This document shows, piece by piece, positions 7,112-16,178 of a stretch of DNA of 64,000 nucleotides. This DNA is from Dyella caseinilytica (lineage in GTDB: Bacteria > Pseudomonadota > Gammaproteobacteria > Xanthomonadales > Rhodanobacteraceae). Within the stretch, counting starts at the first letter, position 1; each line of letters begins with the position of its first letter. The stretch covers positions 3,100,001-3,164,000 of the forward strand of contig NZ_CP064030.1 of the NCBI RefSeq assembly GCF_016865235.1, given 5' to 3'. A program made the position numbers and the translations under genes. The notes below the pieces were generated by a model. It was not told the origin of the DNA, made no database searches, and saw only the letters and a list, made by a program, of their open reading frames with translations.

Positions 7112-7831
7112 TTACGTACGGACCGGTTCGGTGCTTTCGAAAATCTGCGCTATCTCGCTAGCGTCGAGAGGTCGCCACGTACCCGCCGCAAGCTCACCCA
7201 GCTCAAGGCCACCTACCGCACTGCGATGCAGCGCCTCGACGTGATTGCCGGTGGCCGCAAACATTCTGCGCACCTGATGATAACGGCCTTCGGTAATGCG
7301 CAAGCGCGCCTGGCGCGAGGAAAGCACTTCCAGCGATGCCGGCAGCAAGGGCGTCGTTTCCGATTCCAGCATCAGTGTGCCGCTGGCGAACAGTGCCTGC
7401 TCATCACCGGAAAGGTCTCGCGCAAGTGTCGCCTCATACACCTTGCCGATATCCGCGCGCGGCGAAATGATCCGGTGCAGCAAGGCACCGTCGTCGGTGA
7501 ATAGCAGCAGGCCCGATGTATCGCGATCAAGCCGGCCAACGGTGGACAAGGCAGGACTGCGCGCGCGATAGCGCGGCGGTAGCAGGTCGTACACCACACG
7601 TCCCAGATCCTTGCGCGAACAGGTGACACCGAGCGGCTTGTTCATCATCAACACCAGCCCCGTGGGCGGATCGAGCGGCTCGCCGTCGATGCGTATCTGT
7701 GCGTGTTCCACCTTGTCATCGGCATACAGCACTTCGCCGTCAGGATCGGTGATGCGCCCCTCGCGGAACATCCACGCAACATCCTTGCGGTTGCCATAAC
7801 CTAGATTCGCAATCAGCCTGACCAGCCTCAT
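7112..7831 (-). CDS. rsuA: rRNA pseudouridine synthase, RsuA family
   Basis: The 239-residue protein has an N-terminal S4-like RNA-binding segment (residues 1-50) and a pseudouridine synthase domain. The catalytic motif GRLDRDTSGLLLFT starts at residue 99, with the catalytic Asp at 102; the NKPLGVTCS and RYHQVRRMFAATGN segments are typical of RsuA. RsuA isomerises a uridine in 16S rRNA (U516 in E. coli). The start codon overlaps the stop of the upstream methyltransferase gene by 4 bp (ATGA), so both rRNA-modification genes are translationally coupled. RluE/RluF-like specificity cannot be fully excluded. Confidence 0.9.
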   Translation of the reverse strand: MRLVRLIANLGYGNRKDVAWMFREGRITDPDGEVLYADDKVEHAQIRIDGEPLDPPTGLVLMMNKPLGVTCSRKDLGRVVYDLLPPRYRARSPALSTVGRLDRDTSGLLLFTDDGALLHRIISPRADIGKVYEATLARDLSGDEQALFASGTLMLESETTPLLPASLEVLSSRQARLRITEGRYHQVRRMFAATGNHVEALHRSAVGGLELGELAAGTWRPLDASEIAQIFESTEPVRT

Positions 7832-8892
7832 CCACGTACACCTGTTGCTTCGATCACCTTGAAACCATCCTGCACAGCTACGGCTCGCACCTGCTGGAAG
7901 TGCGCAGCCAATGTCGACTCATAAGGCAGATGGCGATTGGCCACCAGCCATAAACGGCCCTGAGGCACCAGCGCATTGGCGGCACGCGCGATGAAAGCAC
8001 GACCAAGATCAGGCAGATCCGCCCTGCCCTGGTGAAACGGCGGATTGCTGACAATCGCGTCGTAGCGCCGCTCGATACCGGTAGTGACATCATGCCAATG
8101 CACGGCAAATGCCAGCTCGCGTCCGCTTTCGCGTAGCGCGCGGGCCGTGTTGAGCTTCGCCGGCTCCAACGCACGTGCTTCCGCTTCGTAGAGATCGAGC
8201 GCCGTGATATGCGGACAACGGGCGATGATTTGCGTCGCGAGGAAACCATACCCCGCGCCAAAGTCGGCCACGTGTCCGTGCAGATCTTCCGGCAAATGCG
8301 CGGCGAGCAAGGCGGATGCGGTATCCACGCGATCCCATGCAAACAGCCCGGGCCGACTGAAATAACCAGCCGCGTTCGGCTGCGGCCGATCCAGCGCCAG
8401 CCACGTATCGAGCAAGACACGATCGATGGATTGCGCCTGGGACACTCCCCAGAACACGCGGCACTTGTGCTTGGAAAGATGACTGACCGATCCCAGCAAG
8501 GCCTCCAGATCGGCTTGCGCAGACTTCGCGCCCTCTGCATTGGGCACACATGCCAGCACCACACCACCGCCCTCGGCATGCATGACCGCACGCGCGAACA
8601 AGGCGCGTGACTCCTCGCGCTGCCGAGGCGGCAACACCAATACGCACTTGAAACGTGCATCGGGCATGGCTTCGCCAAGAGTCAATCCGCTACGAGCCAA
8701 GGCATCGGCGAACGGCTTGAAGCTCTGCTCGCACAACCAGCCTGGCTGTGCCATCTCACGCAGGCGATAGCTATCGCGCGCGCGCAGGAAAAGCACATTG
8801 CCATCAAGGGGCCATTGCAACGACCCGTCCGAAAAGGGAAGAAAAAGCGCATCCAGCACCGCATCGGGCGCGGACGCATGGATACCGACCAT
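7828..8892 (-). CDS. rsmC: rRNA guanine-N2 methyltransferase, RsmC/RlmG type
   Basis: The 354-residue protein has the two-domain layout of RsmC: an N-terminal degenerate methyltransferase half and a C-terminal SAM-binding half. PGLFAWDRVD lies at 181-190, the SAM motif DFGAGYGFLA at 210-219 and the catalytic NPPFH at 283-287, typical of enzymes that methylate exocyclic amino groups of guanine. RsmC acts on G1207 of 16S rRNA; RlmG acts on 23S rRNA, and the choice here is inferred. It overlaps rsuA by 4 bp. The ATG at 8892 was chosen over a TTG 6 bp upstream. Confidence 0.85.
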   Translation of the reverse strand: MVGIHASAPDAVLDALFLPFSDGSLQWPLDGNVLFLRARDSYRLREMAQPGWLCEQSFKPFADALARSGLTLGEAMPDARFKCVLVLPPRQREESRALFARAVMHAEGGGVVLACVPNAEGAKSAQADLEALLGSVSHLSKHKCRVFWGVSQAQSIDRVLLDTWLALDRPQPNAAGYFSRPGLFAWDRVDTASALLAAHLPEDLHGHVADFGAGYGFLATQIIARCPHITALDLYEAEARALEPAKLNTARALRESGRELAFAVHWHDVTTGIERRYDAIVSNPPFHQGRADLPDLGRAFIARAANALVPQGRLWLVANRHLPYESTLAAHFQQVRAVAVQDGFKVIEATGVRG

Positions 8893-9003
8893 GGTCAAGG
8901 CGGATGCATCCGGTGGGAATCAGGGTGCGTATTGTACGCGCTACCAGCTGATTTCTCTTCAGATACAGATAGCTGCACATCTCTATCGCAATGCCCGACC
9001 TTG

Positions 9004-9085
9004 CCTCACCGTCATTCCGGCGAAGGCCGAAATCCACGGTCAGTACGAAGCATGGATTCCGGCCTTCGCCGGAATGACGGTGAGG
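9004..9085. repeat. Long inverted repeat (GTCATTCCGGCGAAGGCC family)
   Basis: Perfect 25-bp arms at 9004-9028 and 9061-9085 extend to about 33 bp with one mismatch, separated by about 16 bp. The intergenic gap of about 330 bp between rsmC and the OPT gene holds this element and a separate hairpin, and I see no gene in it. Related copies are at 1341, 13647 and 15200. Confidence 0.85.
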
Positions 9086-9186
9086 GGAAATGCGCCCTTC
9101 AAGACGCCGACGGGCCGAGGCTTGGAGCACGATGCTGAGCGCTCTACAAGCATGGGGCATTACACACTGAGCGCCTCTCACACCAC

Positions 9187-9209
9187 CCCCTCTCCGATAG
9201 GGAGAGGGG
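9187..9209. terminator. CCCCTCTCC hairpin after the OPT transporter gene
   Basis: Perfect 9-bp arms (9187-9195 and 9201-9209) with a 5-nt loop lie about 20 bp beyond the OPT stop codon on the minus strand. There is no T-tract; it may be a dispersed repeat serving as terminator. Confidence 0.45.
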
Positions 9210-9228
9210 TTTGATGCAAACCAATCTC

Positions 9229-11229
9229 TCAGGCCTTCTGGCCGAGTCGCGCAATCCAGCGATACATCAGGAACGTCACTGCTGCAAAGGCAATGCCGCC
9301 AATCCAGATTGACGCGTTCTCAAAACTGTCACCCACCAGCGCCAGCGGCGCCGACTTGCCGGAGAACACCACGATCGCCGCAACCACCACGCCGATGATG
9401 CTCTCGCCCACGATCAGACCCGACGCCAACAGCACGCCAAGCTGCTTGGTGGCTTCGGCTTTCGGCGTGCGATCTGCGCGCTTGTCGAAGTACCAGCCGA
9501 CGATAGCGCCGACCACGATCATCAAGGTGGTGGAGGTGGGCAGATAGATGCCCAGGCCCACGGCCAGCGGTGGCAGGCGTACGGACTTGGTGGTGGCGCC
9601 CAGGATCGCGTCGAGCAAGATGATGGCCACGCCGATCACGGCGCCCACGCCGATCAGGCTCCAGTCGATGTTGTTCTGAATCACGCCCTGTGCCAGCGCA
9701 GAAATCAGGCCCGCCTGCGGCGCAGGCAATGCATGCGCCGGATCGGCGCCCGGCGCACCGAGGAAACCGTAAGCGTGGTTGAGCAGATCCAGCACTGGCG
9801 GGATGACGATCGCGCCGGCAATCACGCCGATCACGAGCGCAACCTGCTGGCGCCACGGAGTGGCATCCACTAGCTGGCCGGTCTTGAGATCCTGCAGGTT
9901 GTTGTTGGCGATGGCCGCCACCGCAAACACCACCGAGGTGATGAACAGCGCAAAGGCGACCAGTGCTTTGCCCGAATCTGCGGGTAGATCCGACTTCACG
10001 CCGGCCACGAGCAGCAGCGCGGCGATGATCACCACCAGGATGCCGATACCCGACAACGGACTGTTGGAGGAACCGATTAGCCCAGCCATGTAACCGCACA
10101 CGGTCGACACCAAAAAGCTCAGGATCAGCACGAACACTACGCCGCCGATCACCAGCAGCGCGGTATGCGAGCCCAGGCCGCTGGTAACGCTGAAGTTACC
10201 GAGCAACCAGGCAATCGGCAGCATGCAGATCAGCACGATCAGGCCGACGATGCCGATCGGCATGTCCTGTTCGGTGCGCGGCAGCGTTGCACCCTTGCCT
10301 GCCTTGCGCACGCGCGAAGCCGCCATGGCGGAGGCGAGACCACTGACCACCGGCTTGACCAGCTTGGCCAACGTCCAGATGGCCGCCACACCGATGGTGC
10401 CGGCACCGACGAAGCGCACGTAATGACTCCACGCACCCTGCGCGACGTCCGCCACAGCACCCGCGGCCGGGTGCAGCAACGTGAAGTGCGGCACGGCCCA
10501 GCCCCAGCCGATCACTGCACCCAGCAGCATGGCGATGCCAACCCACAAGCCAACCAGGTGACCCACCGCAAACAGCGCAAAGGACAGACTGAAATCGTAG
10601 CCGCTGGCGGCGCCGCGATCACCGATGCGGAAGTACTGCACCACATCGCTGGCAAAGATCTTGGTTTCCACGACGATGTAGAACACCGCCGAGACGATCG
10701 AGCCGATGACAACCGCCATCAGGCCGCTGGTGCCACCTTCGACCGACGCCGACTGGGAAGCTTCGGCGTGCTCGCCCGAACCGACCTTCAGCACCTCCGC
10801 ACAGGCCACACCTTCTGGATACGGCAGATCCGAGTCGGTCACCAGCGCACGGCGCAGCGGGATGGTGTACATCACGCCCAGGATGCCGCCTGAGGCGCAG
10901 ATGCCGAACGAGATCCAGAACGGGAAGCCGGTCCACCAGCCCACCATGATCAGGCCGGGCAGCACGAAGATGATCGCTGACAACGTGCCAGCGGCCGAAG
11001 CCACCGTCTGCACGATGTTGTTTTCCTGGACCGTCGAGTTCTTCATGGCGCGCAGGATGGCCATCGAAATCACCGCCGCCGGGATCGACGTGGCGAAGGT
11101 CAGGCCGGCCTTCAGGCCGAAGAACACGTTGGCCGCGGTGAACACGAGCGTGATCACGATGCCTATGATCAGGCCACGGATAGTGAGTTCGGCGCGCGGT
11201 TCGGCGCCGGGTCCAGGTACTGCGTTCAC
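9229..11229 (-). CDS. OPT-family oligopeptide transporter
   Basis: The 666-residue protein is almost entirely hydrophobic with about 14-16 predicted membrane segments. ELTIRGLIIGIVITLVF at the N-terminus, VFFGLKAGLTFATSIPAAVISM and DLPYPEGVACAEVLKVG are conserved in bacterial OPT proteins (TIGR00733 type). OPT proteins import oligopeptides or metal-peptide conjugates with protons; the substrate here is unknown. I chose the GTG at 11229, with GGGGAGA about 7 bp upstream, over a TTG 15 bp earlier. It could feed on peptides released by the S10 carboxypeptidase nearby, which is inference. Confidence 0.9.
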   Translation of the reverse strand: MNAVPGPGAEPRAELTIRGLIIGIVITLVFTAANVFFGLKAGLTFATSIPAAVISMAILRAMKNSTVQENNIVQTVASAAGTLSAIIFVLPGLIMVGWWTGFPFWISFGICASGGILGVMYTIPLRRALVTDSDLPYPEGVACAEVLKVGSGEHAEASQSASVEGGTSGLMAVVIGSIVSAVFYIVVETKIFASDVVQYFRIGDRGAASGYDFSLSFALFAVGHLVGLWVGIAMLLGAVIGWGWAVPHFTLLHPAAGAVADVAQGAWSHYVRFVGAGTIGVAAIWTLAKLVKPVVSGLASAMAASRVRKAGKGATLPRTEQDMPIGIVGLIVLICMLPIAWLLGNFSVTSGLGSHTALLVIGGVVFVLILSFLVSTVCGYMAGLIGSSNSPLSGIGILVVIIAALLLVAGVKSDLPADSGKALVAFALFITSVVFAVAAIANNNLQDLKTGQLVDATPWRQQVALVIGVIAGAIVIPPVLDLLNHAYGFLGAPGADPAHALPAPQAGLISALAQGVIQNNIDWSLIGVGAVIGVAIILLDAILGATTKSVRLPPLAVGLGIYLPTSTTLMIVVGAIVGWYFDKRADRTPKAEATKQLGVLLASGLIVGESIIGVVVAAIVVFSGKSAPLALVGDSFENASIWIGGIAFAAVTFLMYRWIARLGQKA

Positions 11230-11314
11230 GGGCGGTCTCCCCAAACTTTCCAGCTAACAAGATAGCGTGGATCGCGGGGCTGATGTTGGCCGACGTGTAC
11301 CCGAATGAGCGTAG

Positions 11315-11332
11315 GCGCCCGCTAGCGGGCGC
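11315..11332. terminator. Perfect 18-bp GC palindrome downstream of lipoprotein gene
   Basis: GCGCCCGC/GCGGGCGC with a TA centre follows the lipoprotein stop on the minus strand by about 15 bp and precedes the OPT gene. A strong hairpin without T-tract; a terminator role is likely but not certain. Confidence 0.4.
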
Positions 11333-11347
11333 TTGGTAGCGCCCATT

Positions 11348-11878
11348 TCAGCGTGGATGCTGGGCGAATTTCTGCAGATCCCCGCGCAATTGGATTGCCA
11401 TGTCGTTGGAGCCATCGGCTAACAGCGAGGGCAGCGTCTGCGCATAGCCCTGGTCCGTTGCGCCACCGGTCACGGGCGCGGACACATGTACCTTGTAGTC
11501 GTGCTGGGTATCGAAACCACGCGCCCAGATCGAACAATGCAGGGTCATATCCAGCCCCAGCTCGCCCGGTGCTTTCTCTTCGTCGACGCGCAGCGCCGTA
11601 TCCAGCGCGGAGCACGTCATGACCAGATCTTGGAAGTAACTCGGCTGCAATTGGGCGCCAAGTTGCGACTGCACCGCCCTGGCCAGATCCGGCGACGGCT
11701 CCAGGATCAACTTGTGATCGAGCCCGCGCACTTCGAGCTTGTCCGGGCCGCCCGCCACCGTGAGCCACGGCGCCATGCCGGGCTTGACCAGATCGCCGAT
11801 CGGCGCCGGAGCGTGTACAACCTGACCCCCGCATGCACTGAGCAGTGCTGCGGCCGCGATAAGCAGCGTGCGTTTCAT
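11348..11878 (-). CDS. Predicted lipoprotein, unknown function
   Basis: The 176-residue protein starts with a lipoprotein signal (MKRTLLIAAAALLSAC, lipobox LSAC with Cys16), so it should be lipid-anchored in the envelope. The mature part is soluble; Cys residues in LVMTCSALD and MTLHCSIWA could form a disulphide. The stretch QSQLGAQLQPSYFQDLVMTCSALD resembles small outer-membrane-associated lipoproteins (ABC_trans_aux/LptE-like layout), but I cannot assign a family. It lies upstream of the OPT gene on the same strand, and is divergent from the S10 peptidase gene. Confidence 0.75.
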   Translation of the reverse strand: MKRTLLIAAAALLSACGGQVVHAPAPIGDLVKPGMAPWLTVAGGPDKLEVRGLDHKLILEPSPDLARAVQSQLGAQLQPSYFQDLVMTCSALDTALRVDEEKAPGELGLDMTLHCSIWARGFDTQHDYKVHVSAPVTGGATDQGYAQTLPSLLADGSNDMAIQLRGDLQKFAQHPR

Positions 11879-12076
11879 CCAGAACTCCCCTTTACTGAGC
11901 TGCAGAATCTAATGCAGCGCAGCAAGCGCTTCAACGCCTGATCCGCCTCCATGCGACGCAGTGCTCCCTCTATGCCTTTGGGCACAATGCACTGGCGTGT
12001 GTCTTGGTTAGTCTGTAACGGCCTGCGGGCTTTGTCCGCGCAGGCAAACTCTTCTTCGTATGTCCAAGGAACTGTT

Positions 12077-13579
12077 GTGCGCAAGATTCTGCAATCTGCC
12101 CTGCTCACCACCCTTATCGTCGCTACCTTTTCCCCCGCCTACGCTGGGGATGATGCCAAGGCAACACCGGCCCTGGATGGCACCAGTGCAGACGGCTTCC
12201 ATCTCCCGCCCTTTCCCGCCGACGCGCATGTGAACCAATCCGTCGAGGTTGACGGCCACACGCTGAAGTACACCGTCACCGTCGGCACGCTGCCGGTGCG
12301 CGACGAGAAGGGCAACATCACCGGCCAGGTGGTATTCACCGCCTACACCATGCCTGGCAAGAACCGGCCTATCACCTTCGCGCTCAATGGCGGCCCCGGC
12401 GCCTCATCGGTTTACCTGAACTTCGGCGCCATTGGCCCGAAGCGGGTGAACTTCGGCGTAGACGGCGCCAATCCTTCCGATCCGGCGGTGTTGCACGATA
12501 ACCCTGGCACCTGGATCGGCTTCACCGACCTGGTCTTCATCGACCCGATCGGCACCGGCTACAGCCGCGCACTGGTGCCCGACGACAAAGCCACCAAACT
12601 GTTCTACAGCACCGATAGCGATATCACCTATCTCTCGCGCGTGATCTACGACTGGCTGGTGAAAAACGGTCGCATGGAATCACGCAAGTATCTGGTGGGT
12701 GAAAGCTACGGCGGCTTCCGTGGTCCGCGCATCACCGAATACCTGCAGACCGAGCTCGGCGTGGCCATGAATGGTGTAGTGCTGCTTTCGCCCTATCTTG
12801 ACGCGAGCGCATCGGACAACGAAAACGTGTCGCCGCTTCCCTGGATGCTCACGCTGCCCTCCATCGCCGCCGCGCATCTTGAACGCGAAAACCAACTGAC
12901 GCCCGAGGCGATGGCATCGATCATTGCCTACACGCGTGGCGATTACGTCACCACCTTGCTGAAGGGGCGCACCGATCCCGCCGCTACCGAAGCGATGATC
13001 CAGAAAGTGACCGAACTGACCGGCCTCGATCCGGTATTCGTCAAACGCTCCGGCGGTCGCCTGGAAACGCAAGCGTATCTGCGCGAGGCGTACCGCGCCG
13101 AAGGCAAGCTCGGCAGCCGTTACGACTCCAATGTCACAGCCTGGGATCCGTTCCCCTACGCGCCGCATCAGGTTGGCGGCGATCCGATTCTCAACGGCAT
13201 CATCGCGCCTACCACCACGGCGATGGTCAACTTTGTCACGCAGACCGTGGGCTGGAAGTACGACGGGCGTTACAACGCACTGAGCTTTGACGTGAATAAA
13301 GCCTGGCACGAGGACGACGATGCTAACCAGGGCTCGGTCAGTCAGTTGCGCGAAGCGGTGGCCAACGACCCGAATCTGCACGTGCTGATCGCCCACGGCT
13401 GGGACGATCTTTCCTGCCCGTTCATGGCCTCGGTGCTGATCGTCGACCAGATGCCAGCCATGGGCGATCCCACGCGCGTGCAAGTCAAGGAATATCCCGG
13501 TGGCCACATGTTCTACACGCGGCCGACCAGTCAGTCGGCCTTGCTGCAGGATGTGAAAACGCTTTACGGCGTGCGTTGA
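12077..13579 (+). CDS. Exported serine carboxypeptidase (peptidase family S10)
   Basis: The 500-residue product has a signal peptide (cleavage after AYA near residue 23). S10 features are the oxyanion-hole NGGPGASS (104-111), FIDPIGTGYSRA (155-165) and the nucleophile motif GESYGG with Ser210; Asp in HGWDDLSCPF and His in PGGHMFYTR complete the triad. These enzymes remove C-terminal residues from peptides at acid pH. The GTG at 12077 is preceded by AAGGA at 6 bp spacing and puts the signal peptide at the N-terminus; longer frames start inside non-coding sequence. It probably acts in the periplasm or outside the cell. Confidence 0.92.
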   Translation: MRKILQSALLTTLIVATFSPAYAGDDAKATPALDGTSADGFHLPPFPADAHVNQSVEVDGHTLKYTVTVGTLPVRDEKGNITGQVVFTAYTMPGKNRPITFALNGGPGASSVYLNFGAIGPKRVNFGVDGANPSDPAVLHDNPGTWIGFTDLVFIDPIGTGYSRALVPDDKATKLFYSTDSDITYLSRVIYDWLVKNGRMESRKYLVGESYGGFRGPRITEYLQTELGVAMNGVVLLSPYLDASASDNENVSPLPWMLTLPSIAAAHLERENQLTPEAMASIIAYTRGDYVTTLLKGRTDPAATEAMIQKVTELTGLDPVFVKRSGGRLETQAYLREAYRAEGKLGSRYDSNVTAWDPFPYAPHQVGGDPILNGIIAPTTTAMVNFVTQTVGWKYDGRYNALSFDVNKAWHEDDDANQGSVSQLREAVANDPNLHVLIAHGWDDLSCPFMASVLIVDQMPAMGDPTRVQVKEYPGGHMFYTRPTSQSALLQDVKTLYGVR

Positions 13580-13646
13580 TTGTCCATCCGACCTTCTACG
13601 TATTCCGGCGGCCGCGTGTTTGTTCTGAACATCCATCTAACCGATC

Positions 13647-13713
13647 GTCATCCCGGCGAAGGCCGGGATCCATGCGTGTGATGGAAATGGATCCCGGCCT
13701 TCGCCGGGATGAC
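13647..13713. repeat. Inverted repeat (GTCATCCCGGCGAAGGCC family)
   Basis: Perfect 26-bp arms at 13647-13672 and 13688-13713 flank a 15-bp loop. It lies in the gap between the S10 peptidase and the convergent oxidoreductase-like gene, and is a variant of the copies at 9004 and 15200. Confidence 0.88.
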
Positions 13714-13743
13714 GTTACGGCAAAACGGACCGCTCCCCCAGAC

Positions 13744-13944
13744 TTAAGGCTCAACGCCAGGATGACGCTCACGCCATGCCGCCAGTTGCTCGCGGTAATG
13801 CTGCCGTGCTTCCTCGTAGTAATCGAAGATGCATGGATCGCAGCCATTCCCACAGCAATCACCCGGATCGGGCTCGACTGGCGGAGTCGGCGGCGGATCA
13901 TCGCGCAGCCATGGGTTGTCGGAAGCAGGAATATCGTCGTTCAT
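13744..13944 (-). CDS. Oxidoreductase-like N-terminal domain protein (66 aa)
   Basis: The small protein contains PPTPPVEPDPGDCCGNGC followed by DPCIFDYYEEARQHY, the conserved pattern of the oxidoreductase-like domain (PF09791) with its cluster of four Cys in a CC-x3-C-x2-C arrangement. Function is unknown; the Cys set could bind metal. The ATG at 13944 starts the acidic N-terminus (MNDDIP); a longer frame starting at 13989 would add 15 residues not seen in the family. It is divergent from the GH18 gene. Confidence 0.75.
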   Translation of the reverse strand: MNDDIPASDNPWLRDDPPPTPPVEPDPGDCCGNGCDPCIFDYYEEARQHYREQLAAWRERHPGVEP

Positions 13945-14042
13945 AAGCAAACAAGGTCTGACACTATCAACATGGTAGCCCGGCCCCACCCTTCAAGCCC
14001 GCTTTGCCAAACCGCAACCACCCAGTACCTGGAGCACGCCTG

Positions 14043-15191
14043 ATGCGAAAGTCACCTTTGCGCCAGCCACGCCGCCTGATCACCGGCCTGCTGTTACCAC
14101 TTGCCATGCTCGCCGCCAGCAGCAGCGTGATGGCGCAATCCACGCCTTCGTCATACCGCGTCGTCGGCTACGCCAATGGCTGGAACCCGGTGCAAACCAA
14201 GGATGTGGGCAAGATCGACACGCTGATCTTTGCTTTCGCGCATCCGCAAGATGGCAAAGTCACCATCGCCCAGCAAGACGTGAAACACCTGCAGGATCTG
14301 ATCGCACTGAAAAAGATCAATCCAAAACTGAAGGTGGATATTTCGGTGGGCGGATGGAGCGTGGGCGGATTTTCCGAAGCGGCCAGCACCGAAGCAGGTC
14401 GTGAGCAGTTTGCCGATAGCGCCGCTCAACTGATTGCCGCGCAGCACGCGGATGGCCTCGACGTCGATTGGGAATACCCGGGTCATCACGAATCCGGCAT
14501 CAAGTCCAGCCCGCAGGACAAAATCAACTACACCTTGCTGCTGAAGGCGATCCGCGCCAGCCTCGATCGCGTCGGTGCCGCGCATGGCCGCACCGGCACT
14601 AACCACTACACGCTCAGTGTCGCGATCGCCGACGGTCCGTTCGTCGACAACGTCGATATCGCTGCTATCAATCCGTATCTGGATTGGTTCAACCTGATGA
14701 CCTATGACTTCGTCAACGCGATGACACCGACCACCGGTCATCACACTGGCCTGCACGCATCAAAGCTGATTGCGGGTGATGGGCGCACCACCGATCGGGC
14801 GGTACAACAGTTCCTCGCCGCTGGCGTCGCACCGAAAAAACTGCTGATCGGCGCGGCGATCTACGGTCGCGAATTTGCCGATGTGAAGCCTGATCACGAT
14901 GGCCTCTACCAAACCTTCGGCCATTACCAAGGTGGCCACAACTGGCCGGAACTGAAAGCTGACTTCATCAACAAACACGGTTACGTGCGCTATTGGGATG
15001 CCGATGCGCAAGCACCATGGCTGTGGAACGCGCAGACGCGTCGCTTCATCACTTACGACGACCCGCAATCGATTGCCGCAAAGATGGCGTACATCAAGGC
15101 GCAGCACCTTGGCGGCATCATGTATTGGGAGCAGTCGGCAGATCCCAGCGATGAGCTGGTGGATGACATGTGGAAGGGGTTGAACGACTAA
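14043..15191 (+). CDS. Exported glycoside hydrolase family 18 (chitinase-like)
   Basis: The 382-residue protein has a signal peptide (residues 1 to about 31, ending VMAQ) and a single GH18 barrel. The substrate-binding strand KVDISVGGWS (98-106) and the catalytic DGLDVDWE (137-144, acid Glu144) are intact, followed by LMTYDF with the conserved Tyr and the terminal GGIMYWEQSAD. It should hydrolyse beta-1,4-GlcNAc polymers in the periplasm or outside; no chitin-binding module is present. GGAG lies 9 bp before the ATG. It is not closely related to the tandem pair at 22-26 kb, which have a different catalytic strand. Confidence 0.9.
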   Translation: MRKSPLRQPRRLITGLLLPLAMLAASSSVMAQSTPSSYRVVGYANGWNPVQTKDVGKIDTLIFAFAHPQDGKVTIAQQDVKHLQDLIALKKINPKLKVDISVGGWSVGGFSEAASTEAGREQFADSAAQLIAAQHADGLDVDWEYPGHHESGIKSSPQDKINYTLLLKAIRASLDRVGAAHGRTGTNHYTLSVAIADGPFVDNVDIAAINPYLDWFNLMTYDFVNAMTPTTGHHTGLHASKLIAGDGRTTDRAVQQFLAAGVAPKKLLIGAAIYGREFADVKPDHDGLYQTFGHYQGGHNWPELKADFINKHGYVRYWDADAQAPWLWNAQTRRFITYDDPQSIAAKMAYIKAQHLGGIMYWEQSADPSDELVDDMWKGLND

Positions 15192-15199
15192 CCGTATCC

Positions 15200-15278
15200 C
15201 GTCGCCCCGGCGAAGGCCGGGGCCCAGCGACTTGGATGCAGAGAAAAGCACTGGGTCCCGGCCTGCGCCGGGACGACG
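15200..15278. repeat. Imperfect inverted repeat after GH18 gene
   Basis: Arms of 28 bp (15200-15227 and 15251-15278) pair with three mismatches around a 23-bp loop. Same family as the elements at 9004 and 13647 but more diverged. It sits between the convergent GH18 and methyltransferase-like genes. Confidence 0.75.
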
Positions 15279-15304
15279 ATCAGATGTATTCCACTAAAAC
15301 CACG

Positions 15305-16087
15305 TCAACCCGGTTTGCGGAACCGGAACATGAACTGATCCGTATGGCCGCGTATCGATGAATCAAACACCTTGATCGTGTGCGGGTCGTTCGGATTGCG
15401 CAGCACATTGCTCTCGCCCGCAAACACAAAGCCCACCGACTCCACCTGCTTCTTCACGATCTCCGGATCGATACGATGCAAGGTGTCGGTATCGGCCATG
15501 CCCGAACCCGCCGGAGCAACATGGTCGATCACCACGAACAAGCCGCCGGGCTTCAGTGCCGCATACACCTGCTTGTCGAAGGCAACCGGATCGACCTTGC
15601 CCATGAAGGCATCCGGATAATCGTGATAATTCTGCGAAGTAAAGACGATATCGACCGGCTCAGGCACACTCAGCTGCGCAGCGGGCTGCTGGAGGATGGT
15701 GATATTCGGGTAATGCGAATCAGCTGCGATCTTTTGGGTCGCGGTAACATCATCGGCGTCTTCCTTGGCATATTCGTTTGGCCACAAGGCATAGACATGT
15801 CCTTGCGTGCCGACAATGCTGCTGAATACGCGCGTGAAGTAGCCTGAGCCCGGAATCAGTTCCAGCACTTTCTGACCCGGCTTCACTTCACTGAACACCA
15901 TGACATCGGTGATCTTGCGGCGTGCATCGTTGCTGGCATCCTGCCCGCGCGCCGGATCGGCAACAGCTGCTTTGACGTACGGCGGTACGTAGTACAAGGC
16001 GTGCATGTGATTTGCCTGCGGCGTCTGCGCCAGTGCTATCCCCGACAGACTCAGCGCTGCAAGCAAAGCGATGGATATCGAACGCAT
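15305..16087 (-). CDS. Exported class I methyltransferase-like protein (COG4798 type)
   Basis: The 260-residue product has a clear signal peptide (MRSISIALLAALSLSGIALAQ) followed by a methyltransferase fold: VKPGQKVLELIPGSGYFTRVFS (SAM motif I), VDIVFTSQNYHDYPD, and ALKPGGLFVVIDHVA. Proteins of this COG4798 type are annotated as predicted methyltransferases. It is odd that they carry an export signal, because SAM is not known in the periplasm; the fold may have another role. No partner gene is adjacent. The start at 16087 is an ATG. Confidence 0.82.
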   Translation of the reverse strand: MRSISIALLAALSLSGIALAQTPQANHMHALYYVPPYVKAAVADPARGQDASNDARRKITDVMVFSEVKPGQKVLELIPGSGYFTRVFSSIVGTQGHVYALWPNEYAKEDADDVTATQKIAADSHYPNITILQQPAAQLSVPEPVDIVFTSQNYHDYPDAFMGKVDPVAFDKQVYAALKPGGLFVVIDHVAPAGSGMADTDTLHRIDPEIVKKQVESVGFVFAGESNVLRNPNDPHTIKVFDSSIRGHTDQFMFRFRKPG

Positions 16088-16178
16088 GACGAACTCCTGT
16101 ATGAAGGGTGAGCCATCGCGCTGATTGTGCCCCTCGCTGTCGCGCGTTCATACCTGACCTTTGGGCCATATTTCCGTT

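Noticed and set aside
10165..10893. 242-codon plus-strand frame under the OPT transporter gene
   Set aside because: Antisense shadow; product rich in Asp/His/Arg with no motif.
12680..13636. 318-codon minus-strand frame under the S10 peptidase
   Set aside because: Antisense to a gene with complete catalytic motifs.
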